DNA of 7,239 nt. It comes from Rikenellaceae bacterium (lineage in GTDB: Bacteria; Bacteroidota; Bacteroidia; Bacteroidales; Rikenellaceae). Below are positions 1 through 6,975 of the stretch, piece by piece. The stretch lies in NCBI GenBank assembly GCA_020859875.1, contig JAJBVJ010000194.1, positions 1-7,239 of the forward strand. Reading direction: 5' to 3'. A program made the position numbers and the translations under genes. Under the pieces are notes generated by a model. The model made no database searches. It worked only from the letters and a program-made list of their open reading frames with translations, and was not told where the DNA came from. Numbering within the stretch: the first letter of the stretch is position 1; the number at the start of each line of letters is the position of its first letter.

Positions 1-92
1 AATAAATATTAATCAATTCACTTAAATAATCTCATTAAAACAGAGTGGGCGTGGATTACATGTGTAAATCATTAGATCTATATGAGGAAATA

Positions 93-126
93 AAATATCC
101 CCCGCTTTAAACAGCTGGGGATATTT
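93..126 (-). terminator. Probable intrinsic terminator after the HIT gene
   Basis: A 10-bp perfect inverted repeat (AAATATCCCC at 93-102, GGGGATATTT at 117-126) extends after one mismatch by three more pairs around a six-base loop. Read on the minus strand it begins about 20 bases after the HIT stop codon and is followed by an AT-rich tract (ATTTTATTTCC) that could serve as a U-rich tail. The tail is not a clean T run, so efficiency is uncertain. It fits the end of the hypothetical-HIT transcription unit. Confidence 0.6.
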
Positions 127-146
127 CAAAGGTTACGTATGTAATT

Positions 147-530
147 TTATGTAGTGATTTTTATCTGTATTGCTTCGAACTCTTCAGGGGATAATTTGAG
201 TTTTTTTCTAAAATCAATATCGCTTTCCCGGTCGATCGGAATGAGATGGATATGTGCATGCGGCACTTCGAGGCCCAAAACGATCACGGCCACCCTCTTG
301 CAGTCCATGGCTTTTTTAATCTTATCGGCGACCTTTTTAGCAAATATTATCATTTCGGCCAATGTATCGTCGTCCAGATCGAAAATATAGTCAGTTTCTT
401 TTTTCGGCACGACGAGGGTATGTCCTTTTTTAAGGGGATTTATATCGAGAAAGGCATAAAAATTCTCATCTTCCGCAATTTTATAGCTCGGAATTTCTCC
501 GTTTATTATCCTTGAAAATATAGTCGGCAT
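147..530 (-). CDS. HIT family (histidine triad) nucleotide-binding protein
   Basis: This 127-residue protein is full length for a prokaryotic HIT protein (Hint branch). The active-site triad HAHIH at residues 91-95, followed by LIP, matches H-x-H-x-H-xx; the family uses the central histidines to hydrolyse phosphoramidate bonds on adenosine or related nucleotides. The N-terminal half carries the usual FSRIINGEIPSYK segment (5-17), AFLDINPLKKGHTLVVPKK (26-44) and the acidic DLDDDT helix start. It is soluble, with no signal peptide or membrane segment, so it should be cytosolic. The start is the only ATG that gives the family N-terminus (M-x-TIFSRI); no Shine-Dalgarno sequence precedes it. It lies 32 bp after the upstream hypothetical gene on the same strand and probably shares its transcript. 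The physiological substrate cannot be told from the sequence. Confidence 0.95.
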   Translation of the reverse strand: MPTIFSRIINGEIPSYKIAEDENFYAFLDINPLKKGHTLVVPKKETDYIFDLDDDTLAEMIIFAKKVADKIKKAMDCKRVAVIVLGLEVPHAHIHLIPIDRESDIDFRKKLKLSPEEFEAIQIKITT

Positions 531-562
531 TAATCGAAGGTTTAGGTGAGGTATTACTTTAG

Positions 563-997
563 TTAATATATATCTTCGTATTTCGGTTTGAGTATCTCGC
601 TATATATTACCGCTTTTTGCAAATCGAAATCTTCCAGGAAATCATTGGATTCCATGGTTATTTCCGGTATTGGATCGATCTCCTCCCTACCCCTATTGCG
701 GCTCTTCCCCTCTTTATCCCGTAGTGTTTTTCTCGCCGCATTGGTATTCGGATTTTCTTCACGGGCAATGTGTCTTACCTGCACGTTAGCTTCTTTTGCC
801 GGTTGTGGCTGCCGATCGTCGTTTTGGGCTTCCTCTATATATTTGCGGATCGTGGCCCAGGGATCGTCATCCTCCCGTGGTTGGGCTTGACCGGGTGAGC
901 TGTGCCCAACTTCCGCCTTCTTTTTCTTGGCTTTATTGACTCCGGAGAGTATTGAAAGCCCGACCGCTACAAGTATTATGATTAATTCTGCATCCAT
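563..997 (-). CDS. Conserved hypothetical membrane-anchored protein
   Basis: No function is known to me for this 144-residue protein. Residues 4-20 are a single hydrophobic stretch (ELIIILVAVGLSILSG) followed directly by a basic cluster, KAKKKK (22-27). This is a typical N-out/C-in signal-anchor arrangement that would leave the rest in the cytoplasm. Residues 30-110 are polar, rich in Q, E, D, R, N and P, and probably disordered, apart from a short helix-like patch DDDPWATIRKYIEEAQ (43-58). The C-terminal tail (124-144, FDLQKAVIYSEILKPKY then EDIY) resembles a tail I recall from hypothetical proteins of other Bacteroidales; this is memory, not a search. The ATG at 997 starts the hydrophobic segment at once, and no better start exists. 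The gene lies 108 bp downstream of rel and 32 bp upstream of the HIT gene, with which it is probably co-transcribed. A membrane scaffold or adaptor is possible but unproven. Confidence 0.8.
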   Translation of the reverse strand: MDAELIIILVAVGLSILSGVNKAKKKKAEVGHSSPGQAQPREDDDPWATIRKYIEEAQNDDRQPQPAKEANVQVRHIAREENPNTNAARKTLRDKEGKSRNRGREEIDPIPEITMESNDFLEDFDLQKAVIYSEILKPKYEDIY

Positions 998-1105
998 TAT
1001 ATCGGCAAATTAGTGGGTTTATTTGTGTGGGAAATGAGGTCGGCATCGTGCGAGCTTACCGGTAAAGATTTCCGCATCGCCCTAAATTTTTTAAATATAA
1101 TAATT

Positions 1106-3349
1106 TTATCTCTTACGCCGCCTGGCATATTCCACGCCTTTAACTTTTGCGACCTTGTCGATCACCATATTCAGGTCGTCTATATTCATAACGTATACCG
1201 AAATTTCCCCCTCGAATATGCCGTCGTGACTTTGTATGTGCATTTCGCGTATATTAATATTGAGTTCCCCTGTAATAACCTGGGTTATTTCCAATAAGAT
1301 CCCTACCCTGTCTATTCCTCTGATTTCGAGCACCGACAGGTATGACATCGCCTTATGGCTCGACCATTTTACCGAAGTGATCCGGTCTCCGTGTTGGGAA
1401 GCCAACCGGGTGAGTTCGTCGCATGATGTTTTATGAACATCTATTTTCCCGGATTCCGGATCCTTGTACCCTATTACGGTATCGCCCGGGATCGGGCTGC
1501 AGCAGGGGGCGATAGTAAATTCGGGTTCGTCTGCACTTACCGTAGGGATATTTCTCTGGGTCTTCTTTTTATCTCCTCCGCCGAATATCTTTAATGGATT
1601 TGCAAGTTGTATTGTCCAAAATTTAAGAGTTTTACTTGCTGCGTTTTCACGAAGAACTTTGCCTATTCCGTCGAGGTCTATCAGACCGGCCCCGAGTTTG
1701 CTGTAAAATTCGTCCTTTGTTCTGGATTCATATGCCGGCAGTACTTTCCGGAAAACCCGGGCGCTTATAGGCACACCGTACTCCTTCATCTTTTCTTCGA
1801 GTATCTCTTTACCTCTCTCGATATTGTTCTGCCTGTCTTTTTTCAGGTAATTCTTTATGGACTGGCGGGCTTTAGCGGTCGCCACATGCTCTATCCATTC
1901 GGGTTTGGGATGGGAATTGTCCGATGTTATTATCTCGATTTGGTCGCCGCTCATAATCGGGGTAAAGATAGATTCGATCTTGTGGTTTATCTTCGCTCCT
2001 ATCGCCTTGTTTCCCACATTTGTATGTATATCATAGGCGAAATCGAGGGCCGTAGCCCCCATAGGCATTTTGCGGGATTCTCCTTTGGGGGTAAAGACCA
2101 CGATTTCGGTTGTGTAGAGGGTCGTCCGGAAGTTATCCAGAAAATCCACGGCGTTCTCCGTAGGGCTGTTCAGGGCTTCGCGTACCTTTTTCAGCCATTT
2201 GTCGAACTCGTCCTCATCCTTGGAGATACTATCCTGCTTATATTTCCAGTGAGCGGCAAAACCCTTCTCGGCGACGTCCTCCATCCTTTCGGAGCGTATT
2301 TGAACTTCCACCCACATACCCTGCGGGCCCATAACCGTTGCATGGAGCGCTTCGTACCCGTTGGCTTTCGGAATATTGACCCAATCCCGAATCCTGTCGG
2401 GTTTGGGTTTATAGATGTCGGTTATAAGGGAGTATATGTGCCAGCACTGTGATTTTTCGGGGATCAGGGGTGAAGGGCGGAAAATGATCCGGATGGCGAA
2501 CAGATCGTAAACCTCTTCGAACGGAATCTGTTTGCGTTGCATCTTCGACCAGATGGAGTAAATACTTTTTACCCTTCCCGAAATATCGAAATCGATACCG
2601 CTCTCTTTTAGCCTCTGCCTGATGGGTTCGTTAAATGTATCGATGAATTTACTGCGGCTAACTTCCGTATGTTGAAGTTTTTGCTTAATCTCTTTATACT
2701 GCTCGGGAAACCGATACTTTAGGCTGAGATCTTCCAGTTCCGTTTTGATCGTATAAAGGCCGAGGCGATAAGCGAGGGGGGCGAAGAGGAAGATCGTTTC
2801 GCTGGTGATCTTGATCTGTTTTGCCGGGGGCATCGACCCGAGTGTCCGCATATTGTGTAGGCGGTCGGCAATCTTAATAAGTATCACTCTGACGTCGTCG
2901 GAAAGCGTGAGCAGCATTTTCCGAAAATTCTCGGCCTGCTCCGAGGTATCTGCCGTGAAAACGCCCGCCATCTTAGTAAGGCCGTCCACCATCGAAGCGA
3001 TTTTAGGGCCGAACATGGCCTCGATCTCCTCTACCGTGTAGGAGGTGTCCTCGACCACATCGTGGAGCAGCGATGCCACAACGGATTTTACCCCCAGGCC
3101 GATCTCATCCACAACGATCCGGGCCACGGCGAGAGGATGCGTTATGTATGGTTCTCCCGAACGACGGCGCACCCCTTTATGGGCTTCTTTTGCCAGAAAG
3201 AAGGCCCGGCGGATAATATCCCAGTCGTCCTCGGTGGTGGCCACTTTATTGCAGCTATCGAGGAGCTTTTCGAATTGTCCGCTTATGAGTATTTCGTCTT
3301 CCGGGGTATATTCCATGGTTTCAATGACGGCCGGATAATTCCGGTCCAT
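1106..3349 (-). CDS. rel: Bifunctional (p)ppGpp synthetase/hydrolase (RelA/SpoT long homologue)
   Basis: Rel makes the alarmone (p)ppGpp from ATP plus GDP/GTP and also hydrolyses it, setting the stringent response. With the ATG at 3349 the protein has 747 residues and every domain of a long RSH. The HD hydrolase domain (about 45-200) has YITHP with H71, intact HDVVED (96-101) and ADRLHN (161-166), so hydrolase activity is expected. The synthetase domain (about 255-375) has GRVKSIYSIWSKM, D282 in YDLFAIR, RDWVNIPKANGYEALH (321-336) and E348 in VEVQIRS. TGS (about 414-475), a zinc-finger domain with C616, C617, H639 and C643, and a C-terminal ACT domain (about 668-745) follow. The reading frame stays open to 3469, but that stretch overlaps recA and looks non-native. 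An alternative ATG at 3316 would give 736 residues. The AT-rich leader favours 3349. It follows recA by 61 bp with no terminator seen, so it is probably expressed with it. Confidence 0.97.
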   Translation of the reverse strand: MDRNYPAVIETMEYTPEDEILISGQFEKLLDSCNKVATTEDDWDIIRRAFFLAKEAHKGVRRRSGEPYITHPLAVARIVVDEIGLGVKSVVASLLHDVVEDTSYTVEEIEAMFGPKIASMVDGLTKMAGVFTADTSEQAENFRKMLLTLSDDVRVILIKIADRLHNMRTLGSMPPAKQIKITSETIFLFAPLAYRLGLYTIKTELEDLSLKYRFPEQYKEIKQKLQHTEVSRSKFIDTFNEPIRQRLKESGIDFDISGRVKSIYSIWSKMQRKQIPFEEVYDLFAIRIIFRPSPLIPEKSQCWHIYSLITDIYKPKPDRIRDWVNIPKANGYEALHATVMGPQGMWVEVQIRSERMEDVAEKGFAAHWKYKQDSISKDEDEFDKWLKKVREALNSPTENAVDFLDNFRTTLYTTEIVVFTPKGESRKMPMGATALDFAYDIHTNVGNKAIGAKINHKIESIFTPIMSGDQIEIITSDNSHPKPEWIEHVATAKARQSIKNYLKKDRQNNIERGKEILEEKMKEYGVPISARVFRKVLPAYESRTKDEFYSKLGAGLIDLDGIGKVLRENAASKTLKFWTIQLANPLKIFGGGDKKKTQRNIPTVSADEPEFTIAPCCSPIPGDTVIGYKDPESGKIDVHKTSCDELTRLASQHGDRITSVKWSSHKAMSYLSVLEIRGIDRVGILLEITQVITGELNINIREMHIQSHDGIFEGEISVYVMNIDDLNMVIDKVAKVKGVEYARRRKR

Positions 3350-3410
3350 CAAATAATTTACATATTTCCTGCCGTTCCCGTCCCCTGTGGACAAGTTGGC
3401 CTGGCGGTTG

Positions 3411-4427
3411 TTATGCTTCCGCCGCCGGACTGAGCACCTGGCGCACCTTTGCCTCGATTTCGCCGGCAAGCTCTTCGTTGGACATCAGCAGTTCTTTCAC
3501 CGCATCCCTGCCCTGCCCGATCTTGGTATCGCCATAGGAGAACCACGATCCGCTTTTTTTGATTATCTCGTTTTCCACCGCCAGATCGAGTATCTCTCCG
3601 ATCTTCGAGATGCCTTCACCGTAAATTATATCGAATTCCGCTTTGCGGAAGGGAGGAGCGACCTTATTTTTAACGACTTTCACCTTTGCACGGACGCCCA
3701 ACTGGGTGTCGCCGTCCTTGATAGTCGTCGATTTGCGGATGTCGATACGCACGCTCGCATAGAATTTCAGTGCGTTGCCGCCCGTGGTAGTTTCGGGATT
3801 CCCGTAGACGATGCCGATCTTGTCCCTGAGCTGATTGATAAAGATGCACACCGTTTTTGTCTTGCTTATGCTGGCCGTTAATTTGCGAAGAGCCTGTGAC
3901 ATAAGCCTTGCCTGAAGCCCCATCTTCGATTCTCCCATATCGCCCTCTATTTCCGCTTTGGGGGTTAGGGCCGCAACCGAGTCTATAACTACGATATCGA
4001 CCGCGCTCGAACGGATAAGGTTGTCCGCTATTTCGAGGGCCTGCTCGCCGTTGTCGGGCTGGGAGATGAGCAGGTTCGCCACGTCTACGCCCAATTTTTG
4101 GGCGTAAAAACTGTCGAATGCGTGTTCCGCATCGATGAAAGCGGCGATGCCGCCCGCTTTCTGCGCCTCAGCAATCGCGTGGATCGCAAGGGTGGTCTTG
4201 CCCGAAGACTCGGGGCCGTATATCTCCACTACCCTTCCCTTAGGGTACCCGCCCACGCCGAGCGCAATGTCGAGCGTGAGCGAACCCGAAGGGATCACTG
4301 CTATATCTTCCACCTTGTCGGTGTTCATGCGCATGATCGCACCCTTGCCGAAATCCTTTTCGATCTTGCTCATTACCGCGTTCAGCACCTTCAGTTTTTC
4401 CGGGTCTATTTGTTGTCTTTCTGCCAT
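3411..4427 (-). CDS. recA: Recombinase RecA
   Basis: RecA forms ATP-dependent filaments on single-stranded DNA, drives strand exchange in recombinational repair, and acts as co-protease where an SOS system exists. The 338-residue protein is complete: Walker A GPESSGKT (71-78), catalytic glutamate E101 in FIDAEHAFD, Walker B VDIVVIDS (143-150), the L1 region EGDMGESKMGLQARLMSQ (161-178), INQLRDKIG (197-205) and the L2 region with GNPETTTGGNALKFYASVR (209-227). The lysine-rich VKVVKNKVAPPF (249-260) matches the subunit interface of known RecAs. The C-terminus stops at SPAAEA and lacks the long acidic tail of the E. coli protein. The ATG at 4427 gives the standard N-terminus; the upstream 25 bp are A/T-rich without a Shine-Dalgarno sequence. 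No LexA-type operator or dedicated promoter is obvious in that short gap, so transcription probably comes from upstream of bcp. Confidence 0.99.
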   Translation of the reverse strand: MAERQQIDPEKLKVLNAVMSKIEKDFGKGAIMRMNTDKVEDIAVIPSGSLTLDIALGVGGYPKGRVVEIYGPESSGKTTLAIHAIAEAQKAGGIAAFIDAEHAFDSFYAQKLGVDVANLLISQPDNGEQALEIADNLIRSSAVDIVVIDSVAALTPKAEIEGDMGESKMGLQARLMSQALRKLTASISKTKTVCIFINQLRDKIGIVYGNPETTTGGNALKFYASVRIDIRKSTTIKDGDTQLGVRAKVKVVKNKVAPPFRKAEFDIIYGEGISKIGEILDLAVENEIIKKSGSWFSYGDTKIGQGRDAVKELLMSNEELAGEIEAKVRQVLSPAAEA

Positions 4428-4452
4428 GGTTTGTCGATTTATATTTTTGATT

Positions 4453-4776
4453 TTAAATGTCCAAAATAAGTTTTTTTCTTCCTTTAAGCGATTCGACGAT
4501 CCAGCCGTCGATCGATGAAAGTTGCATATCCATTTTTACCGAAAGGTAAACTCTCAGTGCCTCATGCAACGACACCAGCACCCCTTCATCCTCTATTTTG
4601 CCTATCTTTTCTTTAGCCGTAAGCGAATCCTGCCCGTCTATACCGGCGGTCTTTAACGCTTCGTAGATCACTCCATCCATAGCATCAAAGTCCCCGTCCG
4701 TTTTCAGGCGCAGCAGTTTCGCGATCAAACGGGTGAGTTGTTTTATCAGCACCAGTATGTAATCCCTTTCTATCAA
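4453..4776 (-). CDS. Small conserved-looking protein of unknown function between bcp and recA
   Basis: I do not recognise a function for this 107-residue, soluble, mostly helical protein. Residues 2-25 (IERDYILVLIKQLTRLIAKL onward) form an amphipathic helix reminiscent of the start of DUF6483-like proteins of Firmicutes, a tentative resemblance from memory. Residues 30-50 and 66-83 (VLVSLHEALRVYLSVKMD) look like further helices, which suggests a TPR-like or helical-bundle fold. The start is the TTG at 4774-4776; the first in-frame ATG would begin at residue 33 and lose the most protein-like part of the sequence. The TTG lies 6 bp after the bcp stop codon and in the same frame as bcp, which suggests translational coupling. 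recA starts 25 bp downstream. Membership of the bcp-recA-rel unit hints at a stress or DNA-related role, but only by association. Confidence 0.8.
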   Translation of the reverse strand: MIERDYILVLIKQLTRLIAKLLRLKTDGDFDAMDGVIYEALKTAGIDGQDSLTAKEKIGKIEDEGVLVSLHEALRVYLSVKMDMQLSSIDGWIVESLKGRKKLILDI

Positions 4777-4782
4777 AAGCCG

Positions 4783-5238
4783 TTATTTATACGAATCGGC
4801 GATCTGCTCGAAATGTCTTTTCGTATCGACCTTGTCGAATATCTTTTCGATATTCCCCTGTTCGTCGATAATGAACGTTTTGCGAAGTATGCCCTCGTAC
4901 TGGCGCCCCATAAATTTCTTGGGCCCCCAGGCTCCATAAGCTTTGGCAACGGCCTTGTCGGTGTCGGCAATAAGGGTGAAGTTAAGTGATTGCTTTTCGA
5001 TAAATCCGCGGTGCGATTTTTCGCTGTCCGGACTGACGCCAAGTATCACGAACCCCATCCTTTCCAGTTCGCTTTTGCCGTCGCGCAGGCTGCATGCTTC
5101 GGCCGTGCAGCCGGGGGTGTTGTCCTTCGGGTAGAAATATAGTACTACCTTTTTCCCTTTCAACGAGGTCAGCGAAACAGGATCTCCGTTCTGGTCGTTC
5201 GCGGTAAAATCCGGAGCTTTGTCTCCAATATTCAGCAT
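4783..5238 (-). CDS. bcp: Thioredoxin-dependent peroxiredoxin, Bcp/PrxQ type
   Basis: Bcp reduces hydrogen peroxide and organic hydroperoxides in the cytoplasm, using a peroxidatic cysteine that is recycled by thioredoxin. The 151-residue protein matches the family length. It opens with IGDKAPDFTANDQNG (4-18). The active-site motif P37-x3-T41-x2-C44 lies in FYPKDNTPGCTAEAC, with C44 peroxidatic and C49 placed as the resolving cysteine of the PrxQ subgroup that has five residues between positions. The conserved arginine is R119 in GILRKTFIID (116-125). The C-terminal helix (DTKRHFEQIADSYK) is intact. The ATG at 5238 gives the canonical N-terminus. It is the first gene of the probable bcp-small protein-recA-rel unit, with a near-consensus -7 element about 30 bp upstream and the dnaA terminator beyond that, so it probably carries the operon promoter. 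Confidence 0.97.
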   Translation of the reverse strand: MLNIGDKAPDFTANDQNGDPVSLTSLKGKKVVLYFYPKDNTPGCTAEACSLRDGKSELERMGFVILGVSPDSEKSHRGFIEKQSLNFTLIADTDKAVAKAYGAWGPKKFMGRQYEGILRKTFIIDEQGNIEKIFDKVDTKRHFEQIADSYK

Positions 5239-5264
5239 GGCAAAACTTTATGTTTATTAACAGG

Positions 5265-5272
5265 TAAAGATA
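5265..5272 (-). promoter_or_regulatory. Candidate -7 promoter element for bcp
   Basis: On the minus strand the sequence TATCTTTA matches the Bacteroidota -7 consensus TAnnTTTG at five of its six defined positions. It sits 26 bp upstream of the bcp start, giving a short leader that is A/T-rich. I could not find a well-spaced TTTG -33 element, so this is a tentative call based on position and one motif. Confidence 0.35.
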
Positions 5273-5347
5273 ATCTTTTTTAGCGATACATACCCGGCTG
5301 CGCCACACTGCCGGAAGAAAAAACTCTGAAATTGGTTCCATTATACC

Positions 5348-5382
5348 AAAAAAAATCCGGAACACTCATACAAGTGTTCCGG
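5348..5382 (-). terminator. Rho-independent terminator of dnaA
   Basis: A perfect 10-bp inverted repeat, CCGGAACACT (5357-5366) and AGTGTTCCGG (5373-5382), encloses a six-base loop. Read on the minus strand it is followed after one A by eight T residues (plus-strand A run 5348-5355). It begins 40 bases after the dnaA stop codon. Strong stem plus U tract makes this a textbook intrinsic terminator, and it separates dnaA from the bcp operon. Confidence 0.93.
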
Positions 5383-5422
5383 CAACAAATTCTGGGGAGA
5401 AATATTATTTAATAGATAGAAT

Positions 5423-6835
5423 TTATTTCCCTAATACTTTGCGCTCTATCTCTTCGATCTGGCGCTTGAAGACTTTGTCGGTTTCGATCAGGTTCGAGAC
5501 CGCCTTGCAGGCATGGAGAACCGTAGCATGGTTTTTTCCTCCTATGGCCGCCCCTATCGAGGTAAGCGGAGCTTTTGTATGCTTCTTGCTAAGGTACATG
5601 GCGACCTGCCGTGCCTGGGCGATCTCTCGTGTCCGCTTCGGGGAGTTGAATTTATCGGGATCCAGTTTAAGGTAGTCGCATACCGTCTTGTTGATATGTT
5701 CGATGGTTATTTCCTTTAAGGAGAACTTGACATATACCTTAAGTATCTCTTTAGCCAGCGAGGTGGAAATCTTTTTGTTTAAAAATGAAGCGTTGGCAAC
5801 CAGTGACGAGAGTGCTCCCTCTATTTCACGTATGTTCGCATTGATATTCTCGGCAAGGTAGTGCACCACTTCCTCGGGTATTTGGGCACCGATGCGCGCG
5901 GCCTTGCTTCGGATGATTTTGACTTTGGTTTCGAAATCCGGCTGGCAGAGCTGGGCCGAAAGCCCCCACTTGAAGCGGGTGATGAGCCGCTGCTCGATGT
6001 CTTTGAGCTCCACGGGAGGTTTATCCGAGGTGATTATCAGCTGCTTTCCCGAGAGTTGGAGGTGGTTAAAAATGGTGAAGAAAGCGTTTTGCGTCTTCTC
6101 TTTTCCGGCCAGTTCCTGGATATCGTCGATTATCAGCACGTCTATCATCTGATAAAAGTGGATGAAATCGTTGAATTCCTTGTTCAGGATGGCGTGGGTG
6201 TACTGGGCCTGAAATTTGTTCATCGACACATAAAGTACCTGCATATGCGGATGCCGCTGGCGTACTTCGTTCCCTATGGCCTGGACTATATGGGTCTTGC
6301 CGAGCCCGGAGTCCCCGTAAATATAGAGGGGATTGAAGGGGGTATTTCCGGGGTTGACCGCCACTGCGAGACCTGCCGACCTCGCCAGCCTGTTGCACTC
6401 TCCCTCGATATGAGAATCGAAAGTGTAGCCGGGATTTAACTGCGGGTCTACGACGGCTTTTCTGATGCCGGGCAGGATAAAGGGATTTTTAATGTTCGCA
6501 GTATCGGTTTGGGCAATAAATTTGTTAATTGCAGTGGTGTCCGATCCTTTGACGACGGTCGCCTGCACAGGCTCCGATTTTGGCATTACATAGCGAAGGC
6601 GGGTCTTCATTCCGAAGAGCTGGAAAAGGATCGGACGGAGGAAGCTGAGGTAGTTCTTTTCTATGTGATACACATAGCTTTCGTTGGGTACGCGCAGCTG
6701 CAGGGTAGTGCCGTCGAAGTTAAGCGGAACAATAGGCTGAAACCACTTAACAAACTCGTCCTCAGAGGTTTGCTCTTTGATACGAGACAGACAATCCTGC
6801 CATATATCACTATACGTCTGCGTTGAAACTAACAT
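5423..6835 (-). CDS. dnaA: Chromosomal replication initiator protein DnaA
   Basis: DnaA binds DnaA boxes at oriC and, as an ATP-bound oligomer, opens the origin and helps load the helicase. The 470-residue protein has all four domains. Domain I (about 8-83) begins YSDIWQDCLSRI; domain II is a short linker (about 85-130). Domain III, the AAA+ module (about 132-345), starts at NPGYTFDSHIEG and has Walker A GDSGLGKT (174-181), Walker B LIIDDIQ (234-240), sensor 1 LIITSD (266-271), the arginine-containing RLITRFKWGL (283-292) and sensor 2 NIREIEGAL (334-342). Domain IV (about 375-470) carries the DNA-binding signature IGGKNHATVLHACKAV (431-446), where N435 stands in the position often held by D. 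The ATG at 6835 is preceded by a C-rich stretch and no Shine-Dalgarno sequence. The gene is monocistronic: divergent from a phosphohexomutase upstream and closed by a strong terminator. No DnaA-box cluster lies next to it here. Confidence 0.99.
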   Translation of the reverse strand: MLVSTQTYSDIWQDCLSRIKEQTSEDEFVKWFQPIVPLNFDGTTLQLRVPNESYVYHIEKNYLSFLRPILFQLFGMKTRLRYVMPKSEPVQATVVKGSDTTAINKFIAQTDTANIKNPFILPGIRKAVVDPQLNPGYTFDSHIEGECNRLARSAGLAVAVNPGNTPFNPLYIYGDSGLGKTHIVQAIGNEVRQRHPHMQVLYVSMNKFQAQYTHAILNKEFNDFIHFYQMIDVLIIDDIQELAGKEKTQNAFFTIFNHLQLSGKQLIITSDKPPVELKDIEQRLITRFKWGLSAQLCQPDFETKVKIIRSKAARIGAQIPEEVVHYLAENINANIREIEGALSSLVANASFLNKKISTSLAKEILKVYVKFSLKEITIEHINKTVCDYLKLDPDKFNSPKRTREIAQARQVAMYLSKKHTKAPLTSIGAAIGGKNHATVLHACKAVSNLIETDKVFKRQIEEIERKVLGK

Positions 6836-6943
6836 GAAGGGGGTTTGGTATTCGTTAATTTTGCATTACAAAAATGTATATAATTTTTCAAAAAAAAATA
6901 TGCCCTCAGGTTGCTAAATTGATATTAATTACTATAACCGGAA

Positions 6944-6975
6944 AGGGCCTCGAACAGGCCCTCGTTTTAAGGCCT
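6944..6975. repeat. Overlapping GGCC inverted repeats in the divergent intergenic region
   Basis: AGGGCCT (6944-6950) and AGGCCCT (6956-6962) form a perfect 7-bp stem with a five-base loop. The second arm (AGGCC, 6956-6960) can instead pair with GGCCT at 6971-6975, and AAGGCCTT at 6969-6976 is itself a palindrome. The two pairings exclude each other. The element is a GC-rich island in an AT-rich spacer between divergent genes, where a terminator would not be expected. It could be an operator, a leader RNA structure of either gene, or chance. Confidence 0.6.

Noticed and set aside
54..69. Imperfect hairpin GATTAC-ATGT-GTAAATC near the left edge
   Set aside because: There are only six pairs with a bulge and no T tract. 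It lies downstream of the better terminator at 93-126 and is not distinguishable from chance in AT-rich DNA.
1066..1108. Terminator directly after rel
   Set aside because: The sequence is T/A-rich (TTTAAAAAATTT), but I could not draw a GC-containing stem followed by a T run, so no terminator was annotated.
1607..2452. A 281-codon open frame on the plus strand, antisense to rel
   Set aside because: It lies wholly inside the well-supported rel gene, its translation is rich in C, F, H and G without recognisable motifs, and there is no promoter or family match. It is a codon-usage shadow.
5861..6439. A 192-codon open frame on the plus strand, antisense to dnaA
   Set aside because: It is fully inside the conserved AAA+ domain of dnaA; the translation resembles no family and is best explained as a mirror of dnaA codons.
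6856..6863. Plus-strand promoter element TAATTTTG close to the dnaA start
   Set aside because: It matches the -7 consensus, but no TTTG lies at a fitting distance upstream and it is 200 bp from the nearest plus-strand gene. It is kept only as an alternative in the hairpin finding.
6944..6968. Intrinsic terminator formed by the AGGGCCT/AGGCCCT hairpin followed by CGTTTT
   Set aside because: The flanking genes diverge, so no transcript is expected to end here, and the T run is only four bases long after two other bases.
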